A program made the translations under genes and the position numbers. Below, piece after piece: positions 16,092-26,033 of a stretch of 64,000 nt of DNA. The number at the start of each line of letters is the position of its first letter. The first letter of the stretch is position 1. This DNA comes from Tenacibaculum sp. SZ-18. Its GTDB lineage: Bacteria > Bacteroidota > Bacteroidia > Flavobacteriales > Flavobacteriaceae. The notes below the pieces were generated by a model that ran no database searches, had not been told where the DNA came from, and saw only the letters and a program-made list of their open reading frames with translations. The stretch is from the NCBI RefSeq assembly GCF_002813915.1, contig NZ_CP019335.1, positions 1,533,777 through 1,597,776 of the forward strand. Reading direction: 5' to 3'.

Positions 16092-19000
16092 TTACTTCTT
16101 CTTAGGTTTCTTCTTCATGGACACTTTAAAATCATCAACAGTTCCATGTAATTTTAAGTTTAGATATCTTATTTTCTTATTAGGATCAACTTCTATAATT
16201 TCATCCTCTTCTTCTTTAGTTCCACTATTTTTTTTGTTCTTAAATAATTTATACCAAACCGCTTTTCTAACAGTTTTCCAAGGAATTCTTAAGTAATATT
16301 CAATATTATTATTCAAATCTTGTGTTCCAGATAATTCCATATGTCCTAAGGTGGATTCAATAGTCATGTTAGGAATCGTTATACGTCCGTTGTGTATATC
16401 AATATGATTTTGAATGGTATCAAATTTGATATTGTTCAAGTTTTTATCGCCCATATAACTAGACAACAATTTCATAGGTTCATAATTCTGTAATTTTCCA
16501 TTAAAAACTTTTACATCCATATGAACTTCAGATTGATCTAAATCTGGAACTAAATCAGGATAGATTCTAATTTTTCCAGTTATGTTGGAAGACACATGTC
16601 CTTTTAAATTATCGGATACCAAATGATCTTGTCCAAAATTTTCAAACTTAAATAAGAACTTATCCAAATCAATCTTAGTAGTTTTTATATTCGGTTTCAG
16701 GTAAATTTTCTTTGGATTACTACCGTTAAAATAACCAGACATGTTAAAATTACCTCCAGCGGCATTCATATGTAAGGTATCTACATAAATGTAATGATTC
16801 TGAGTTGTACGTAATTTTGCTTTGATGTCTTGTAAACGAATTCGTTGATACATAAAATAATCTACATCAACATCAAATTTCATATCCGTAAATGGTAGCT
16901 CGTATAAATTAAAAGCATCTGCGTGTGCAGGAACATCTGCCGTTTTTGATTTTACAGTTATAGTTGCCTTCTCTGTTGGTTTATCAGGAGGAAATAGCTG
17001 ATCGTAATCAATATAATTTGCTTTGAAACTAAGGTAATTGTCTCGTTTTTTAATCGTTTCATCATCTCCTAAATAATAGTTCAAACCTATATTAAAAGAA
17101 GTTCTTCCTATTTTACCGATAAAATCTTTCACTACAAGATGATCATCTTCATAATGAAAATCACCTGTAAAGTATTCAAAACGTAAAGGATGTACATGCA
17201 TTTTGGTATTTAGCTTGTCTAATTCTAAATCTATAGAATGTAATGCCGATGCTTTATAATGCATACTAGAATTCACATGTAATTCTAGCTTTTCAAATTC
17301 TTCATGTCTATATTCTTCAGGAACATAATTTTCACCTTGATACGAGAAAATGTCTTCCAAGCGTAATAGATCGGAAGTTAACGTAATATCTAAATCTACA
17401 TCTCCATTTAATTCTTTTTGCATCCAAAAACCATAATTATGTACCAATCCGTTAAAATGAAAATCAGAATCATCAATAAAACCAGTAAAATCTTTGATTT
17501 TAAGATCTTTATCATCTATTAATACATCTAAATGAAAATCATGGAATTTATGCGGATAATGCTTTAGTTTTGCGTTAAGACTGTCCACAAAGAACTCTCC
17601 TTTCGGTAAATATTTACTTTCGGTAAAAGCTTTTGCTGAGGATTTAAATGAAAATCCAGCAGTTACATCTTTAATTTGCTCATCTATACCGGTTTTTATA
17701 CTATCCGTAGCAGAAAATCGTGTAAGTTCAGCAATATCTAATAGGTTTGATTTAATATCTAAATGCGTAACGACAAGTGTATCTGTATGATGCACAATAG
17801 CAGGTAGATCTGACAAATACCCAGTTATTGAAATATCAGAGTTACCTAAAAGCATATCAAATTGATTGATAGTCGCTTTTTTCCCTTTCATTTCTATATG
17901 TGCATTCAGTTTTTTTAATGGTGCAGGAAGATCTTTGGAAGATAAACTAAGGCTATCAATCTTTAACTCGCTATAATAAGCCTGATTTAACCTGCTGAGC
18001 GCTAGTTCTGGGTTATTAATATCTACAATATCATGAAAATTCATTTTTAAGGAAACATTCCCAGATGCAATATCTACTTCACTTAAGTTTAAAAAATCGG
18101 CTATAAACTCAAGATTAAAATCTGTATTCAATCGCATATCTATCTCTGGCTCATCAAAATTATTGATCACGACATTTCCTAGAATTTTTCCTTTTCCAAG
18201 TTTGGCAGTCATATCTTCAAGCGAGAATGTTGTGGTGCGAGCACTTCGTTCTTTACCATTCGTAAAATGTCCTTTAAAGCCAATATTATTTACTCGCCTT
18301 CCTTTGTTCGTGTTTTCTAAAAAAGCTTCACTAACACCAAAATTCACATCAAAAAAAGGTGCTTGTTGATTAAGTATGGATCCATTAACTACTGCATTAA
18401 AATAAATTTTCCCTGCATTTTTATAACGTTCTAAAACAGGGATAAGATCCTCCGGAGCAAAGGCAATAAGCATATCAAAATTTGGCTTCGCTCCTTTTAT
18501 AATAAGATCAAGATCAAAATCATTTTTTGTATCTATTTTTCCTTCCAACTCAAAATCACCGTGCTCCATAGTTACTCCTGAAGGTTCGATAGTAAGCAAT
18601 CCAGTATCCTTATTTAAACTAACATCTGTATGAACATCAAAGTGTTTGTGTTTTACATAGGTAGTATCACCATTACGAATTAAGTTCATTTCAAAATTCG
18701 TATCAATATGTCCTGAAATAACTTCATTATCAATATTAAAACCCCCATCAGCTTCATAAATAAACGTTTCTAAGTCAGTATTTTGACCTTCATCTTTTTT
18801 ATGAATATCTAAATTATGCAATTTGACTTTTTGAAGTTTAAAATCTATCGGCTCTTCACTTTCTGTTTCATCAAAGGATTTTAATGCGTTTAACAGATTT
18901 AGACTTTTATCTTCATGAATTACAATGTCAAAGAAACCTTCTTCTACAATTAGTGATTTAATAGTATAATTTCCTTCTAAAATATCCCACAAATTAAAAC

Positions 19001-19304
19001 CTACGTAAATATCTTTAACGTCAAGAATAACCGGTGAGTTATGACTTTTAGTTTCGTTTATTTTTAGATCGTCTACTTTAAAAGAAATATTAGGAAAATT
19101 ACTAAAGAGTGATAAGTGCGTGTCTCCAATATCAATAAAACCTTTGTGAGTTTTGTTAAGCTCAGCTATATGATCTTTAATAATACTATTTTGTTTAGCA
19201 TTGATATATAATACTGTAACAATAACAAATAGTATAGGTAAAAGTATTACGGAAGCAATTAACCGTAACCAATTTTTTCTTTTTTTAAATACTTCAAATT
19301 TCAT
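16092..19304 (-). CDS. AsmA-like inner-membrane/periplasmic protein
   Basis: A 1,070-residue AsmA-family protein. One amino-terminal transmembrane segment (about residues 13-32) anchors a very long beta-rich periplasmic part, with the family's repeated short beta strands and a C-terminal AsmA-like region near GHMELSGTQDLNNNIEYYLRI. The tail is rich in lysine and ends in KKKPKKK. AsmA-type proteins are tied to outer-membrane assembly and lipid transfer between membranes; a specific partner is not evident. It is monocistronic, between the methyltransferase and the cold-shock gene. The ATG at 19304 places the membrane segment correctly. Confidence 0.88.
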   Translation of the reverse strand: MKFEVFKKRKNWLRLIASVILLPILFVIVTVLYINAKQNSIIKDHIAELNKTHKGFIDIGDTHLSLFSNFPNISFKVDDLKINETKSHNSPVILDVKDIYVGFNLWDILEGNYTIKSLIVEEGFFDIVIHEDKSLNLLNALKSFDETESEEPIDFKLQKVKLHNLDIHKKDEGQNTDLETFIYEADGGFNIDNEVISGHIDTNFEMNLIRNGDTTYVKHKHFDVHTDVSLNKDTGLLTIEPSGVTMEHGDFELEGKIDTKNDFDLDLIIKGAKPNFDMLIAFAPEDLIPVLERYKNAGKIYFNAVVNGSILNQQAPFFDVNFGVSEAFLENTNKGRRVNNIGFKGHFTNGKERSARTTTFSLEDMTAKLGKGKILGNVVINNFDEPEIDMRLNTDFNLEFIADFLNLSEVDIASGNVSLKMNFHDIVDINNPELALSRLNQAYYSELKIDSLSLSSKDLPAPLKKLNAHIEMKGKKATINQFDMLLGNSDISITGYLSDLPAIVHHTDTLVVTHLDIKSNLLDIAELTRFSATDSIKTGIDEQIKDVTAGFSFKSSAKAFTESKYLPKGEFFVDSLNAKLKHYPHKFHDFHLDVLIDDKDLKIKDFTGFIDDSDFHFNGLVHNYGFWMQKELNGDVDLDITLTSDLLRLEDIFSYQGENYVPEEYRHEEFEKLELHVNSSMHYKASALHSIDLELDKLNTKMHVHPLRFEYFTGDFHYEDDHLVVKDFIGKIGRTSFNIGLNYYLGDDETIKKRDNYLSFKANYIDYDQLFPPDKPTEKATITVKSKTADVPAHADAFNLYELPFTDMKFDVDVDYFMYQRIRLQDIKAKLRTTQNHYIYVDTLHMNAAGGNFNMSGYFNGSNPKKIYLKPNIKTTKIDLDKFLFKFENFGQDHLVSDNLKGHVSSNITGKIRIYPDLVPDLDQSEVHMDVKVFNGKLQNYEPMKLLSSYMGDKNLNNIKFDTIQNHIDIHNGRITIPNMTIESTLGHMELSGTQDLNNNIEYYLRIPWKTVRKAVWYKLFKNKKNSGTKEEEDEIIEVDPNKKIRYLNLKLHGTVDDFKVSMKKKPKKK

Positions 19305-19624
19305 AATACTTTTGATTATTATAGCAGATGTAAGCTTTTTGTTGAATGTTAAAACTAAAAATACTAACTAAAATTTTATCTAGCCATTTTTCTAACTTTT
19401 ACAAATAAGCTTAAAGATATTTAAAATAATAGTACGCAAACTTCCTAAAAAGATTGATGTAAAGTATGATAATTATCAAATATAAACTATTAAATTCCAG
19501 ATAGGTTTTGCTTCCCTCCTACGCTTTATCCTAGCTTATTATTGGGGAGTTACTTAAATATTTAATCAAAAAAAAGTTCATCAATAAATGATGAACTTTT
19601 ACAAAATTTTATTTGTAAACTAGT
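19305..19624. other. Intergenic region between AsmA-like and cold-shock genes
   Basis: About 320 bp without a gene. The right part holds the cold-shock terminator (19571-19600), and the left part should contain the promoter of the AsmA-like gene. No other structure was seen. Confidence 0.6.
19571..19600 (-). terminator. Terminator of the cold-shock gene
   Basis: AAAGTTCATCA and TGATGAACTTT form a perfect 11-bp stem around ATAAA; read on the minus strand the stem is followed by a run of T. It lies about 25 bp after the cold-shock stop. Confidence 0.85.
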
Positions 19625-19816
19625 TTAGATAACTCTAACGTTTACTGCATTTAATCCTTTTTTTCCTTCTTTAAGCTCAAATTCAACGTTATCACCTTCA
19701 CGAATTTCGTCAATTAATCCTGAAATGTGAACAAAATGTTCTTTGTTACTTCCTTCTTCTGTGATGAAACCAAAACCTTTTGAATCGTTGAAAAATTTTA
19801 CTGTACCTGTAATCAT
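19625..19816 (-). CDS. Cold-shock domain protein (CspA family)
   Basis: A 63-residue single cold-shock domain. RNP1 is KGFGFI (residues 13-18) and RNP2 is the HFVHIS stretch, so the RNA/ssDNA-binding face is complete. These proteins act as RNA chaperones. It has its own terminator, and a TAnnTTTG promoter element (19857-19864) about 40 bp before the start. Two DEAD-box helicases lie just upstream on the same strand, a natural partnership in unwinding structured RNA, but the spacing and separate promoter suggest the genes are transcribed separately. Confidence 0.95.
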   Translation of the reverse strand: MITGTVKFFNDSKGFGFITEEGSNKEHFVHISGLIDEIREGDNVEFELKEGKKGLNAVNVRVI

Positions 19817-19856
19817 TTGAATGTAATGTGTTTTTATTTTATTTAGATTTATTTTT

Positions 19857-19864
19857 CAAAAATA
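19857..19864 (-). promoter_or_regulatory. Bacteroidota-type -7 element for the cold-shock gene
   Basis: On the minus strand the octamer reads TATTTTTG, a perfect match to TAnnTTTG, with a 35-40 base leader to the ATG. No convincing upstream -33 TTTG was identified. Confidence 0.4.
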
Positions 19865-19915
19865 CTACCATTTTTTTAAACTGTCTGTATTTAACTACTA
19901 ATTATTATATTGATT

Positions 19916-21229
19916 TTAAATACGATATATCCTTACTTTTTTCTTTTTTAAACGCGAATTATTCAATTTTTCAACCAATGAGTTTGCAATATTTAACGGA
20001 ACAGAAATAAAAGCGCAATCTTGCTTTAACTCGATAATGCCTAATTGCTCTTTATTTAAGTTTCCTTGTTTAAAGAAAAGTCCTGCAATATCTCCTTTTG
20101 ATATTTTATCTTTTCTTCCACCTGAAATAAACAAAGTTGTCCAAAATTGAGGTTTCCATTTTGCTTTTTCCGTAATATCTATTGCTTCTGTTTTCTTTAT
20201 AAATTCGGGTAAAAATTCTTCTTTTGAATGTAAAACATAAGCTATTCCCTCAGCATTTACTCTAGCCGTTCTACCATTTCTATGGGTAAACTCTTCAATT
20301 GCCATGGGTAGTTCGTAATGAATGATATATTTCAACTCAGGAATGTCAATGCCTCTCGCTGCTAAATCGGTTGCAACCAATAATTGAGAAGTTCCGTTTC
20401 TAAATTTAATTAAAGAACGTTCACGGTCTCTCTGTTCCATTCCTCCTGAAAAACATGTATGATGAATATTTTTTTTCTGCAAAACATCACTAACCTTGGC
20501 AATACTATCTTTGAAGTTACAAAAAATAATACCGGGCTTATTTCCTATATGTAGTAATAAATCCACTAACGTTTGTGTTTTATCAGCTTTTAATGAAACG
20601 ACTGTCTTTATCTCTAATTTTGAATCTTTCTTGTTTTTTAAATAGTTAATAATTTTAGGTTTAACTAAACCAACAAATTCTGGAATTTCAACACCTTGGG
20701 TTGCTGAAGTTAGTATTCTTTTATTTAGAGTAGGAATTTGATGTATAATTCCTCTCATTTCATTCTCAAACCCAACTTCTAGAGATTTATCAAACTCGTC
20801 AAGAACTACTGTTTTTATACTATTTTTAGAAAAACGATTACTACTAAAATGATCAGAAATCCTTCCTGGTGTTCCTATTAAAATTGCAGGTAAATGCTGT
20901 AATTCTGCTTTATCTTTAGCAATTGGTCTTCCTCCATAAATAGCATTTATTTTAAAACCAGATCCCATGTTTCTCGCTACTTGTTCTATTTGTATTGCTA
21001 ATTCACGCGAAGGCACTAAAATTAAGGCTTGTATTTCAGGATTATTGGCATCTAAAGTCTTTAGTAATGGCAACAAGAACGCCAACGTTTTACCAGTCCC
21101 CGTTGGAGAAAGTAGTATGGTATTTGTTTCTTTTTCAATAACAGCTAAAGCTTCTTCTTGCATCGGATTTAACTCTTGAATATTCAGTTTAGCTAATATA
21201 TCCTGCTGCTGTTTAATGCTACTTGCCAT
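19916..21229 (-). CDS. DEAD/DEAH-box RNA helicase (DEFD variant)
   Basis: A 437-residue superfamily 2 RNA helicase. The Q-motif region is followed by Walker A SPTGTGKT (41-48), motif Ia PSREL, motif II DEFD (144-147, in place of DEAD), motif III SAT, and motif VI HRNGRTAR. The C-terminal tail (about 360-437), basic and ending in KKKKVRIYRI, may contact RNA. It starts only 2 bp after the stop of the second helicase upstream, so the two are a transcription unit. It is probably involved in RNA remodelling or ribosome assembly; the specific target is unknown. Confidence 0.92.
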   Translation of the reverse strand: MASSIKQQQDILAKLNIQELNPMQEEALAVIEKETNTILLSPTGTGKTLAFLLPLLKTLDANNPEIQALILVPSRELAIQIEQVARNMGSGFKINAIYGGRPIAKDKAELQHLPAILIGTPGRISDHFSSNRFSKNSIKTVVLDEFDKSLEVGFENEMRGIIHQIPTLNKRILTSATQGVEIPEFVGLVKPKIINYLKNKKDSKLEIKTVVSLKADKTQTLVDLLLHIGNKPGIIFCNFKDSIAKVSDVLQKKNIHHTCFSGGMEQRDRERSLIKFRNGTSQLLVATDLAARGIDIPELKYIIHYELPMAIEEFTHRNGRTARVNAEGIAYVLHSKEEFLPEFIKKTEAIDITEKAKWKPQFWTTLFISGGRKDKISKGDIAGLFFKQGNLNKEQLGIIELKQDCAFISVPLNIANSLVEKLNNSRLKKKKVRIYRI

Positions 21230-21231
21230 AA

Positions 21232-22566
21232 CTATTTCTTATTTCTTTGAGAATCTTGTTTCAATTTATTTGTATTCATTTCTGCCAAATGATAGCCCAA
21301 AATTTTTTCAATTAATTCATCTTTAGTCAAATGATGAAATACCGTTTTAACTTTATCTTTAAATTCTTCTGAAACGTTTCTATTGGGCTTAGTTTTAAAG
21401 ATTTTTTTTGCCCATAACAAGGTATTGTTTTCTTCTATACTTTGTGCATCAGCTTTTTTAAATTGACGAAAAGTAATACCTAATTCTTCTTCAAACTCAG
21501 GAATTTCTTCAATTTCTTCTTCTTGAATAACACTTAAAGAAAGTCCCTTTCCTCCTGCTCTTGCTGTTCGTCCGCTTCTATGTACATACGTTTCATAAGT
21601 GTCTGGTAAATGATAATTTACAACGTAAGAAACTTCTTTTACATCTATACCACGTGCAGCTAAATCAGTAGCTACTAAAATATTAATATGTCCAGCTCTA
21701 AATTGTTCCATAATCCGATCACGAATTCCTTGCGTTAAGCTTCCATGAATGGCACCAGAAGAGAATTTGTTAATCGCCAATTTTTTTGCTAGTTTATTTA
21801 CTGCCGCTTTGGTTTTACAAAATATAATTCCTCTTTCTCTTTCTTTGGAAGCTAAAAAATGTAATAAAACTTCTAGTTTTTCTATGGGTTTTACAACCAC
21901 ATATTGATGTTTTATTCCTTGATGACCAATAGTTTCCATATCGGCTTCAAGTTGAATAACATCTTTAGACATATAATTGTTTATCAATTGTTTGATCGCT
22001 CCTGAAAGCGTTGCTGTAAACAATAATGTTCTTCTTTTTTTAGGTATTTCTTTGATTATTGTGTCTAGTCCATCTTTTAATGCACTGACCATTTCATCAG
22101 CTTCATCGAGAACAAAATATGAAATATTTTTGATGTTAATCGCTTCACGTTTTATTAAGTCAACTAATCTTCCTGGTGTCGCAACAACTATATGCGTCTC
22201 TTTTTGTAGTCGTTCAATTTGTGGTTTTATTGGAGTTCCACCACAAATAGCTTCAATAGCTATTGAAGGAATATGTGAAGCGAAAGAAACCAAATTTGCG
22301 TGAATTTGCTGACCTAATTCTCTTGTTGGAGCCAATATAATTACTTGAATATTGGAATTATTTGTGTCAATTAATTGAAGTAATGGTAATCCAAAAGCTG
22401 CAGTTTTTCCAGTTCCTGTTTTTGCTAAGGCGACTATATCTTCGTTTTTGTTTAAAATCGTAGGTATCGCTTTTTGTTGGATATCTGTTGGAACAGAGAT
22501 TTTTAAATCATTTAAACTCTGTTGGATTTCAGGAAGAATTCCTAAGTCGGTAAAACTTTTAGACAT
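21232..22566 (-). CDS. DEAD-box RNA helicase
   Basis: A 444-residue DEAD-box helicase. The ATG at 22566 gives MSKSFTDLGILPEIQ, the typical start with the F of the Q-motif; a longer frame to 22608 is possible but has no family support. Walker A is AKTGTGKT (48-55), motif II DEAD (154-157), motif III TAT and motif VI HRSGRTAR, followed by a C-terminal extension of about 80 residues with a lysine-rich end. It is the first gene of the two-helicase operon; the second begins 2 bp after its stop. The predicted role is ATP-driven RNA unwinding. Confidence 0.93.
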   Translation of the reverse strand: MSKSFTDLGILPEIQQSLNDLKISVPTDIQQKAIPTILNKNEDIVALAKTGTGKTAAFGLPLLQLIDTNNSNIQVIILAPTRELGQQIHANLVSFASHIPSIAIEAICGGTPIKPQIERLQKETHIVVATPGRLVDLIKREAINIKNISYFVLDEADEMVSALKDGLDTIIKEIPKKRRTLLFTATLSGAIKQLINNYMSKDVIQLEADMETIGHQGIKHQYVVVKPIEKLEVLLHFLASKERERGIIFCKTKAAVNKLAKKLAINKFSSGAIHGSLTQGIRDRIMEQFRAGHINILVATDLAARGIDVKEVSYVVNYHLPDTYETYVHRSGRTARAGGKGLSLSVIQEEEIEEIPEFEEELGITFRQFKKADAQSIEENNTLLWAKKIFKTKPNRNVSEEFKDKVKTVFHHLTKDELIEKILGYHLAEMNTNKLKQDSQRNKK

Positions 22567-22997
22567 GAATATAATTTTTGCAAAGGTAATTAGTGTTACT
22601 TTATCCATTACACTTTATTCATATTTAACTGTAATAAAAATTTGAAGTCTACTAACTATAATACTTAAAAAATAATGTTTGTTAGTGGAGCGTTAACTAT
22701 CTCAGCGTTGTAAATTATTAGGAGAAGTATTGAATACATACCGAACATTAATAAATTTACGATAAGCTTATCTTTTTTAATCTCAAAGTTTGTCAGATCT
22801 TAAAGATATTTTCTGATATAATATGTTATTATTAATTCATTTTATTGGTGTTTTAAAAACTTGATTTTTTAACAAAAAAATTAAGTTTTTAATACTTTTT
22901 GACTTAATTTCTTTAACGATAACAAATAATGAAACAGTAAAAATTAGTTTTTTTTAGATATATTAATTAAATTAGAGAGTATAAAACTCAAACAACT
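22567..22997. other. Intergenic region between divergent helicase and DoxX genes
   Basis: About 430 AT-rich bases that must hold the promoters of both flanking genes. A weak inverted repeat (AAATTAAG ... CTTAATTT, 22878-22910) was seen but is not convincing as a terminator or operator. Nothing else is recognised. Confidence 0.5.
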
Positions 22998-23360
22998 ATG
23001 AATTATTTAATTATCGCTTTTCAAGTTATTGTAGGTGTCAGTATTCTAAATGTGTGGCTAGTACAAAATAATAAGGCCACCAAATGGCGAGGAGGTAATG
23101 CAACAAGTATTATAGAGGAATTTGAGGAATATGGTTTATCAAAAACTTTTTGTTACGTCATAGGTGTTTTAAAAGTTACCTTAGCCATTTTGTTAATTTT
23201 AGCTATCTGGTTTCCAGTGTTAAAACAAAATGCAGCTTTAGGATTGGCAATTCTTTTATTAGGTTCGGTATTTATGCATATTAAAATAAAGGACCCTTTA
23301 CTTAAATCGTTTCCAGCAGCTTTATTTTTAACAATGTGTTTATTCATTGCATATTATTAA
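22998..23360 (+). CDS. DoxX-like small membrane protein
   Basis: A 120-residue integral membrane protein with four predicted hydrophobic segments (about 1-20, 50-70, 75-95 and 100-118) and the general pattern of the DoxX/DoxD-like family. The function of this family is poorly defined in bacteria (membrane redox or quinone-related roles have been proposed). It is convergent with another DoxX-like gene; the stops lie 5 bp apart. Start codon ATG at 22998. Confidence 0.7.
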   Translation: MNYLIIAFQVIVGVSILNVWLVQNNKATKWRGGNATSIIEEFEEYGLSKTFCYVIGVLKVTLAILLILAIWFPVLKQNAALGLAILLLGSVFMHIKIKDPLLKSFPAALFLTMCLFIAYY

Positions 23361-23365
23361 ACTAT

Positions 23366-23719
23366 TTAGCTAAAAATAATATGATAATATGCAATAGAAA
23401 TATATAAATTCAAAAATGCAAACAGTAAAGATGGTAATACTTCAATAAAGGAATCTTTTATTTTTAATCTAACTGCAAATCCGGCAAACATAAGAATTGT
23501 TAAACCGATTGACGAAATAAATATCAAAGGTGTTAACAAGAAATAACCAAATAGTAATCCTAGCGCTCCTAGTAGTTGTAAACATCCAGTCAATATTCTT
23601 TGTTTAGCTAAACCGAACCGATGAAATTCATCTTTCATTTTCTGAGATATAAGGCAATTTATACCGTAGAAAAAAAAGGCTCCACTAGAAAATAAAACTG
23701 TTAAATTTAAAATATTCAT
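23366..23719 (-). CDS. DoxX-like small membrane protein
   Basis: A 117-residue four-helix membrane protein resembling the DoxX family. The segment CLISQKMKDEFHRFGL, followed by GCLQLLGALGLLFG, is typical of DoxX-like proteins. It differs clearly from the convergent copy at 22998-23360, so the pair is not a recent duplication. A DUF6642-like gene lies 28 bp upstream on the same strand and may be co-transcribed. Function unknown. Confidence 0.7.
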   Translation of the reverse strand: MNILNLTVLFSSGAFFFYGINCLISQKMKDEFHRFGLAKQRILTGCLQLLGALGLLFGYFLLTPLIFISSIGLTILMFAGFAVRLKIKDSFIEVLPSLLFAFLNLYISIAYYHIIFS

Positions 23720-23747
23720 TTTTTATTGATTGTTATTCAAGAGTTCT

Positions 23748-24347
23748 TTAATAATATAATCTAAAATCAAGGAGTTTGCACATTTTGTAATGTTTTCTAT
23801 GCAGTTGCTCAACAACTTCGAACATATTATCGTCCTCATTAAATAAGTTGAAGAAAACCTTATCTAAGTTTGAGCTGGCAATTCCATTAAACTGATTTCC
23901 ATAGCCAGAAATGGCTTTTGCCCCTGTTATATCCAGGAAGTATTGAGCTTCGTCTTCATCTAAATCCAAAACTTTTGAATTCGCGAAATGTAAAATTTTA
24001 TCATTCAACCGCCCTTCAAAAATTTCAGCAATTTCTTGCAGATTATATAAATAACCGTTTAAGCAAACACTGTTAGCTTCGCCAGTCATTACTAAATAAA
24101 TGATTTCATAATTTTGAAAATTATGATCGTCTAACACCAATGTATTTAAGCTTTCTTCTAACCCTTCAATAGTATCACAGGTTTTATAAATACTTGCAAT
24201 ACCAAAATCCATAGTTAATTCTTCTAATTTTTGCTGAGTTGGTGTGATACTTTCCACTTCCACATCTAAAACTGATTCTAAACAGAAAATGAAATAATCT
24301 GGATCCACAACTTGGCTATGTGGTAATTGACGTCTTTTTTCTAACAA
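23748..24347 (-). CDS. DUF6642-like protein
   Basis: A 199-residue soluble acidic protein without signal peptide or membrane segment. It resembles the DUF6642 family (FCLESV near the start, the LTMDFGIASIYKTCDTIEGLEESL region, then ISGYGNQ). No function is known. The frame begins with a TTG at 24347; no nearby ATG fits, so the start is uncertain. It is followed by a DoxX-like gene 28 bp downstream on the same strand. Confidence 0.6.
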   Translation of the reverse strand: MLEKRRQLPHSQVVDPDYFIFCLESVLDVEVESITPTQQKLEELTMDFGIASIYKTCDTIEGLEESLNTLVLDDHNFQNYEIIYLVMTGEANSVCLNGYLYNLQEIAEIFEGRLNDKILHFANSKVLDLDEDEAQYFLDITGAKAISGYGNQFNGIASSNLDKVFFNLFNEDDNMFEVVEQLHRKHYKMCKLLDFRLYY

Positions 24348-24529
24348 ATTTCGGGATTTAAATAAGTCAGAAGCAAAAATAAAACAACTTGTTTATTTAT
24401 GTAACGATGAATTGTTAAAACTCTAGATTATAATCAGTCCATTTAAAGGTTATAATTGTCCACTTTAAATTAATTTTCAATAGTTGAAATGCATTTGATT
24501 GTAGTTTTATGACTACAAATAATTTTCAA

Positions 24530-25993
24530 ATGAACAGAATAATTTTAGCCATACTCGTATTTGCAACCTCTACTCTACTAAACGGACAAACAAAAACAAT
24601 TTTTAACCATGCTTGTGATGGAAATATAAAAAAGGTGGACTCCTTATTAAAAACGGTAGACCTTAATATTAAAAGTAAAAATGCTTCTAACCTCTTACAT
24701 TTTGCAACATATTGTAGACAAGAAGCCATGTTTAATTTTTTGATTGAACGTGGAATACAAATTAACGAAACGAATAAATTTGGAGATACTCCTTTAATGT
24801 ATGCTGTGTTAAGAAGAAATATCAATATGGTAAAATCACTTCTTGCTAAGGATGCTGATGTAAATACGGTGAATAGAGATAATCTCACTCCTTTGTATAA
24901 TGCTGTGCAATCTGATAATAAAGAATTGGTTGATTTATTGCTTACAGCAAAAGCAGATGTGAATTTAGGTTCTAGCCTACTCCATAAAGCTGTTTTGAAT
25001 AAGAGTTTGGAAGTAGTCAAGAAAATTATAGATGATAACACCCAAATTGATGCTATTAATAATTATGGAAACACACCTTTAGCTTTAGCAATTAGAGAGG
25101 ATAATCCTAAAATTGCAGAATACTTAGTTACTAAAGGAGCAGATCTAAAAAAGGTCTCAAAGTATAGGTTTAAAGGAGAATATTTGGGACAAAAACAGCC
25201 AGATAGTATTCCGCTAGTATTTGCAAAAAGCTTTATTTCTACTGAGAATTTTGTGCATAGTCCAACATTTACTTCAGATGGAAATGAACTATATTACACT
25301 GTTGAATCTTGGAGATATCATGGAGGAACTATATTCGTAACCAAACAAAAAAATGGAATTTGGACACAACCAAAACCTCTAGAACTTGATGGCGATTACA
25401 GAGAAATAGATCCGTTTTTATCTGCTGATAACAATACGTTATACTATTGTACAGATCGACCAATTGTAAAGAATGATTCTACTCGAGCTAATTGTGATAT
25501 GTGGATGTTAAAACGTAAGAATGATTCTTGGAGTAATCCAATCTATTTAGGTAATGAAGTGAACAGTAATGAACATCACGATTGGTTTCCAACAACTTCA
25601 AATGATGGAACTTTATATTATTCTACCGGTCCAAATCGAACAAGTAATATTGTACTTTCCAAGTATAAAGCTGGTAAGTATCAGAAACCTGTAGATTTAG
25701 GTAAAAACGTCAATTCCGAAAGTCGAGATTATGATCCTACAATAGCTCCTGATGAGAGTTTTATTATTTTTTCTTCAAACAGATCTGGAGGATTTGGCTC
25801 TGTTGATTTATATATCAGCTTTAAAGATAAAGAAGGCAATTGGGGAAAAGCAAAGAATATGGGGAATTTAATTAATACCAGAACCATAGAATTCGCTCCT
25901 CGCCTATCTCCTGACGGGAAATATTTATTCTTTAACAGAGAAGGAAGTATCTTTTGGGTATCTACAAAAAGTATAATGAAATTAAAGTCATAA
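24530..25993 (+). CDS. Secreted ankyrin-repeat and PD40 beta-propeller protein
   Basis: A 487-residue exported protein (signal peptide MNRIILAILVFATSTLLNG; an ATG seven codons upstream at 24509 is also possible). Residues ~35-215 are ankyrin repeats of the form NKFGDTPLMYAV, RDNLTPLYNAV and NYGNTPLALAI. Residues ~240-487 hold PD40/WD40-like repeats of the TolB type (TSDGNELYYTVE, SADNNTLYYCTDRP, APDESFIIFSSNRSGG, SPDGKYLFFNRE). The combination suggests a periplasmic or surface binding protein; the ligand is unknown. A LytS-type histidine kinase begins 41 bp downstream on the same strand, so it may act as a linked sensor input. Confidence 0.8.
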   Translation: MNRIILAILVFATSTLLNGQTKTIFNHACDGNIKKVDSLLKTVDLNIKSKNASNLLHFATYCRQEAMFNFLIERGIQINETNKFGDTPLMYAVLRRNINMVKSLLAKDADVNTVNRDNLTPLYNAVQSDNKELVDLLLTAKADVNLGSSLLHKAVLNKSLEVVKKIIDDNTQIDAINNYGNTPLALAIREDNPKIAEYLVTKGADLKKVSKYRFKGEYLGQKQPDSIPLVFAKSFISTENFVHSPTFTSDGNELYYTVESWRYHGGTIFVTKQKNGIWTQPKPLELDGDYREIDPFLSADNNTLYYCTDRPIVKNDSTRANCDMWMLKRKNDSWSNPIYLGNEVNSNEHHDWFPTTSNDGTLYYSTGPNRTSNIVLSKYKAGKYQKPVDLGKNVNSESRDYDPTIAPDESFIIFSSNRSGGFGSVDLYISFKDKEGNWGKAKNMGNLINTRTIEFAPRLSPDGKYLFFNREGSIFWVSTKSIMKLKS

Positions 25994-26033
25994 ATGATTT
26001 TATAGTAAATTAACATTGTTAAATACCTAACTT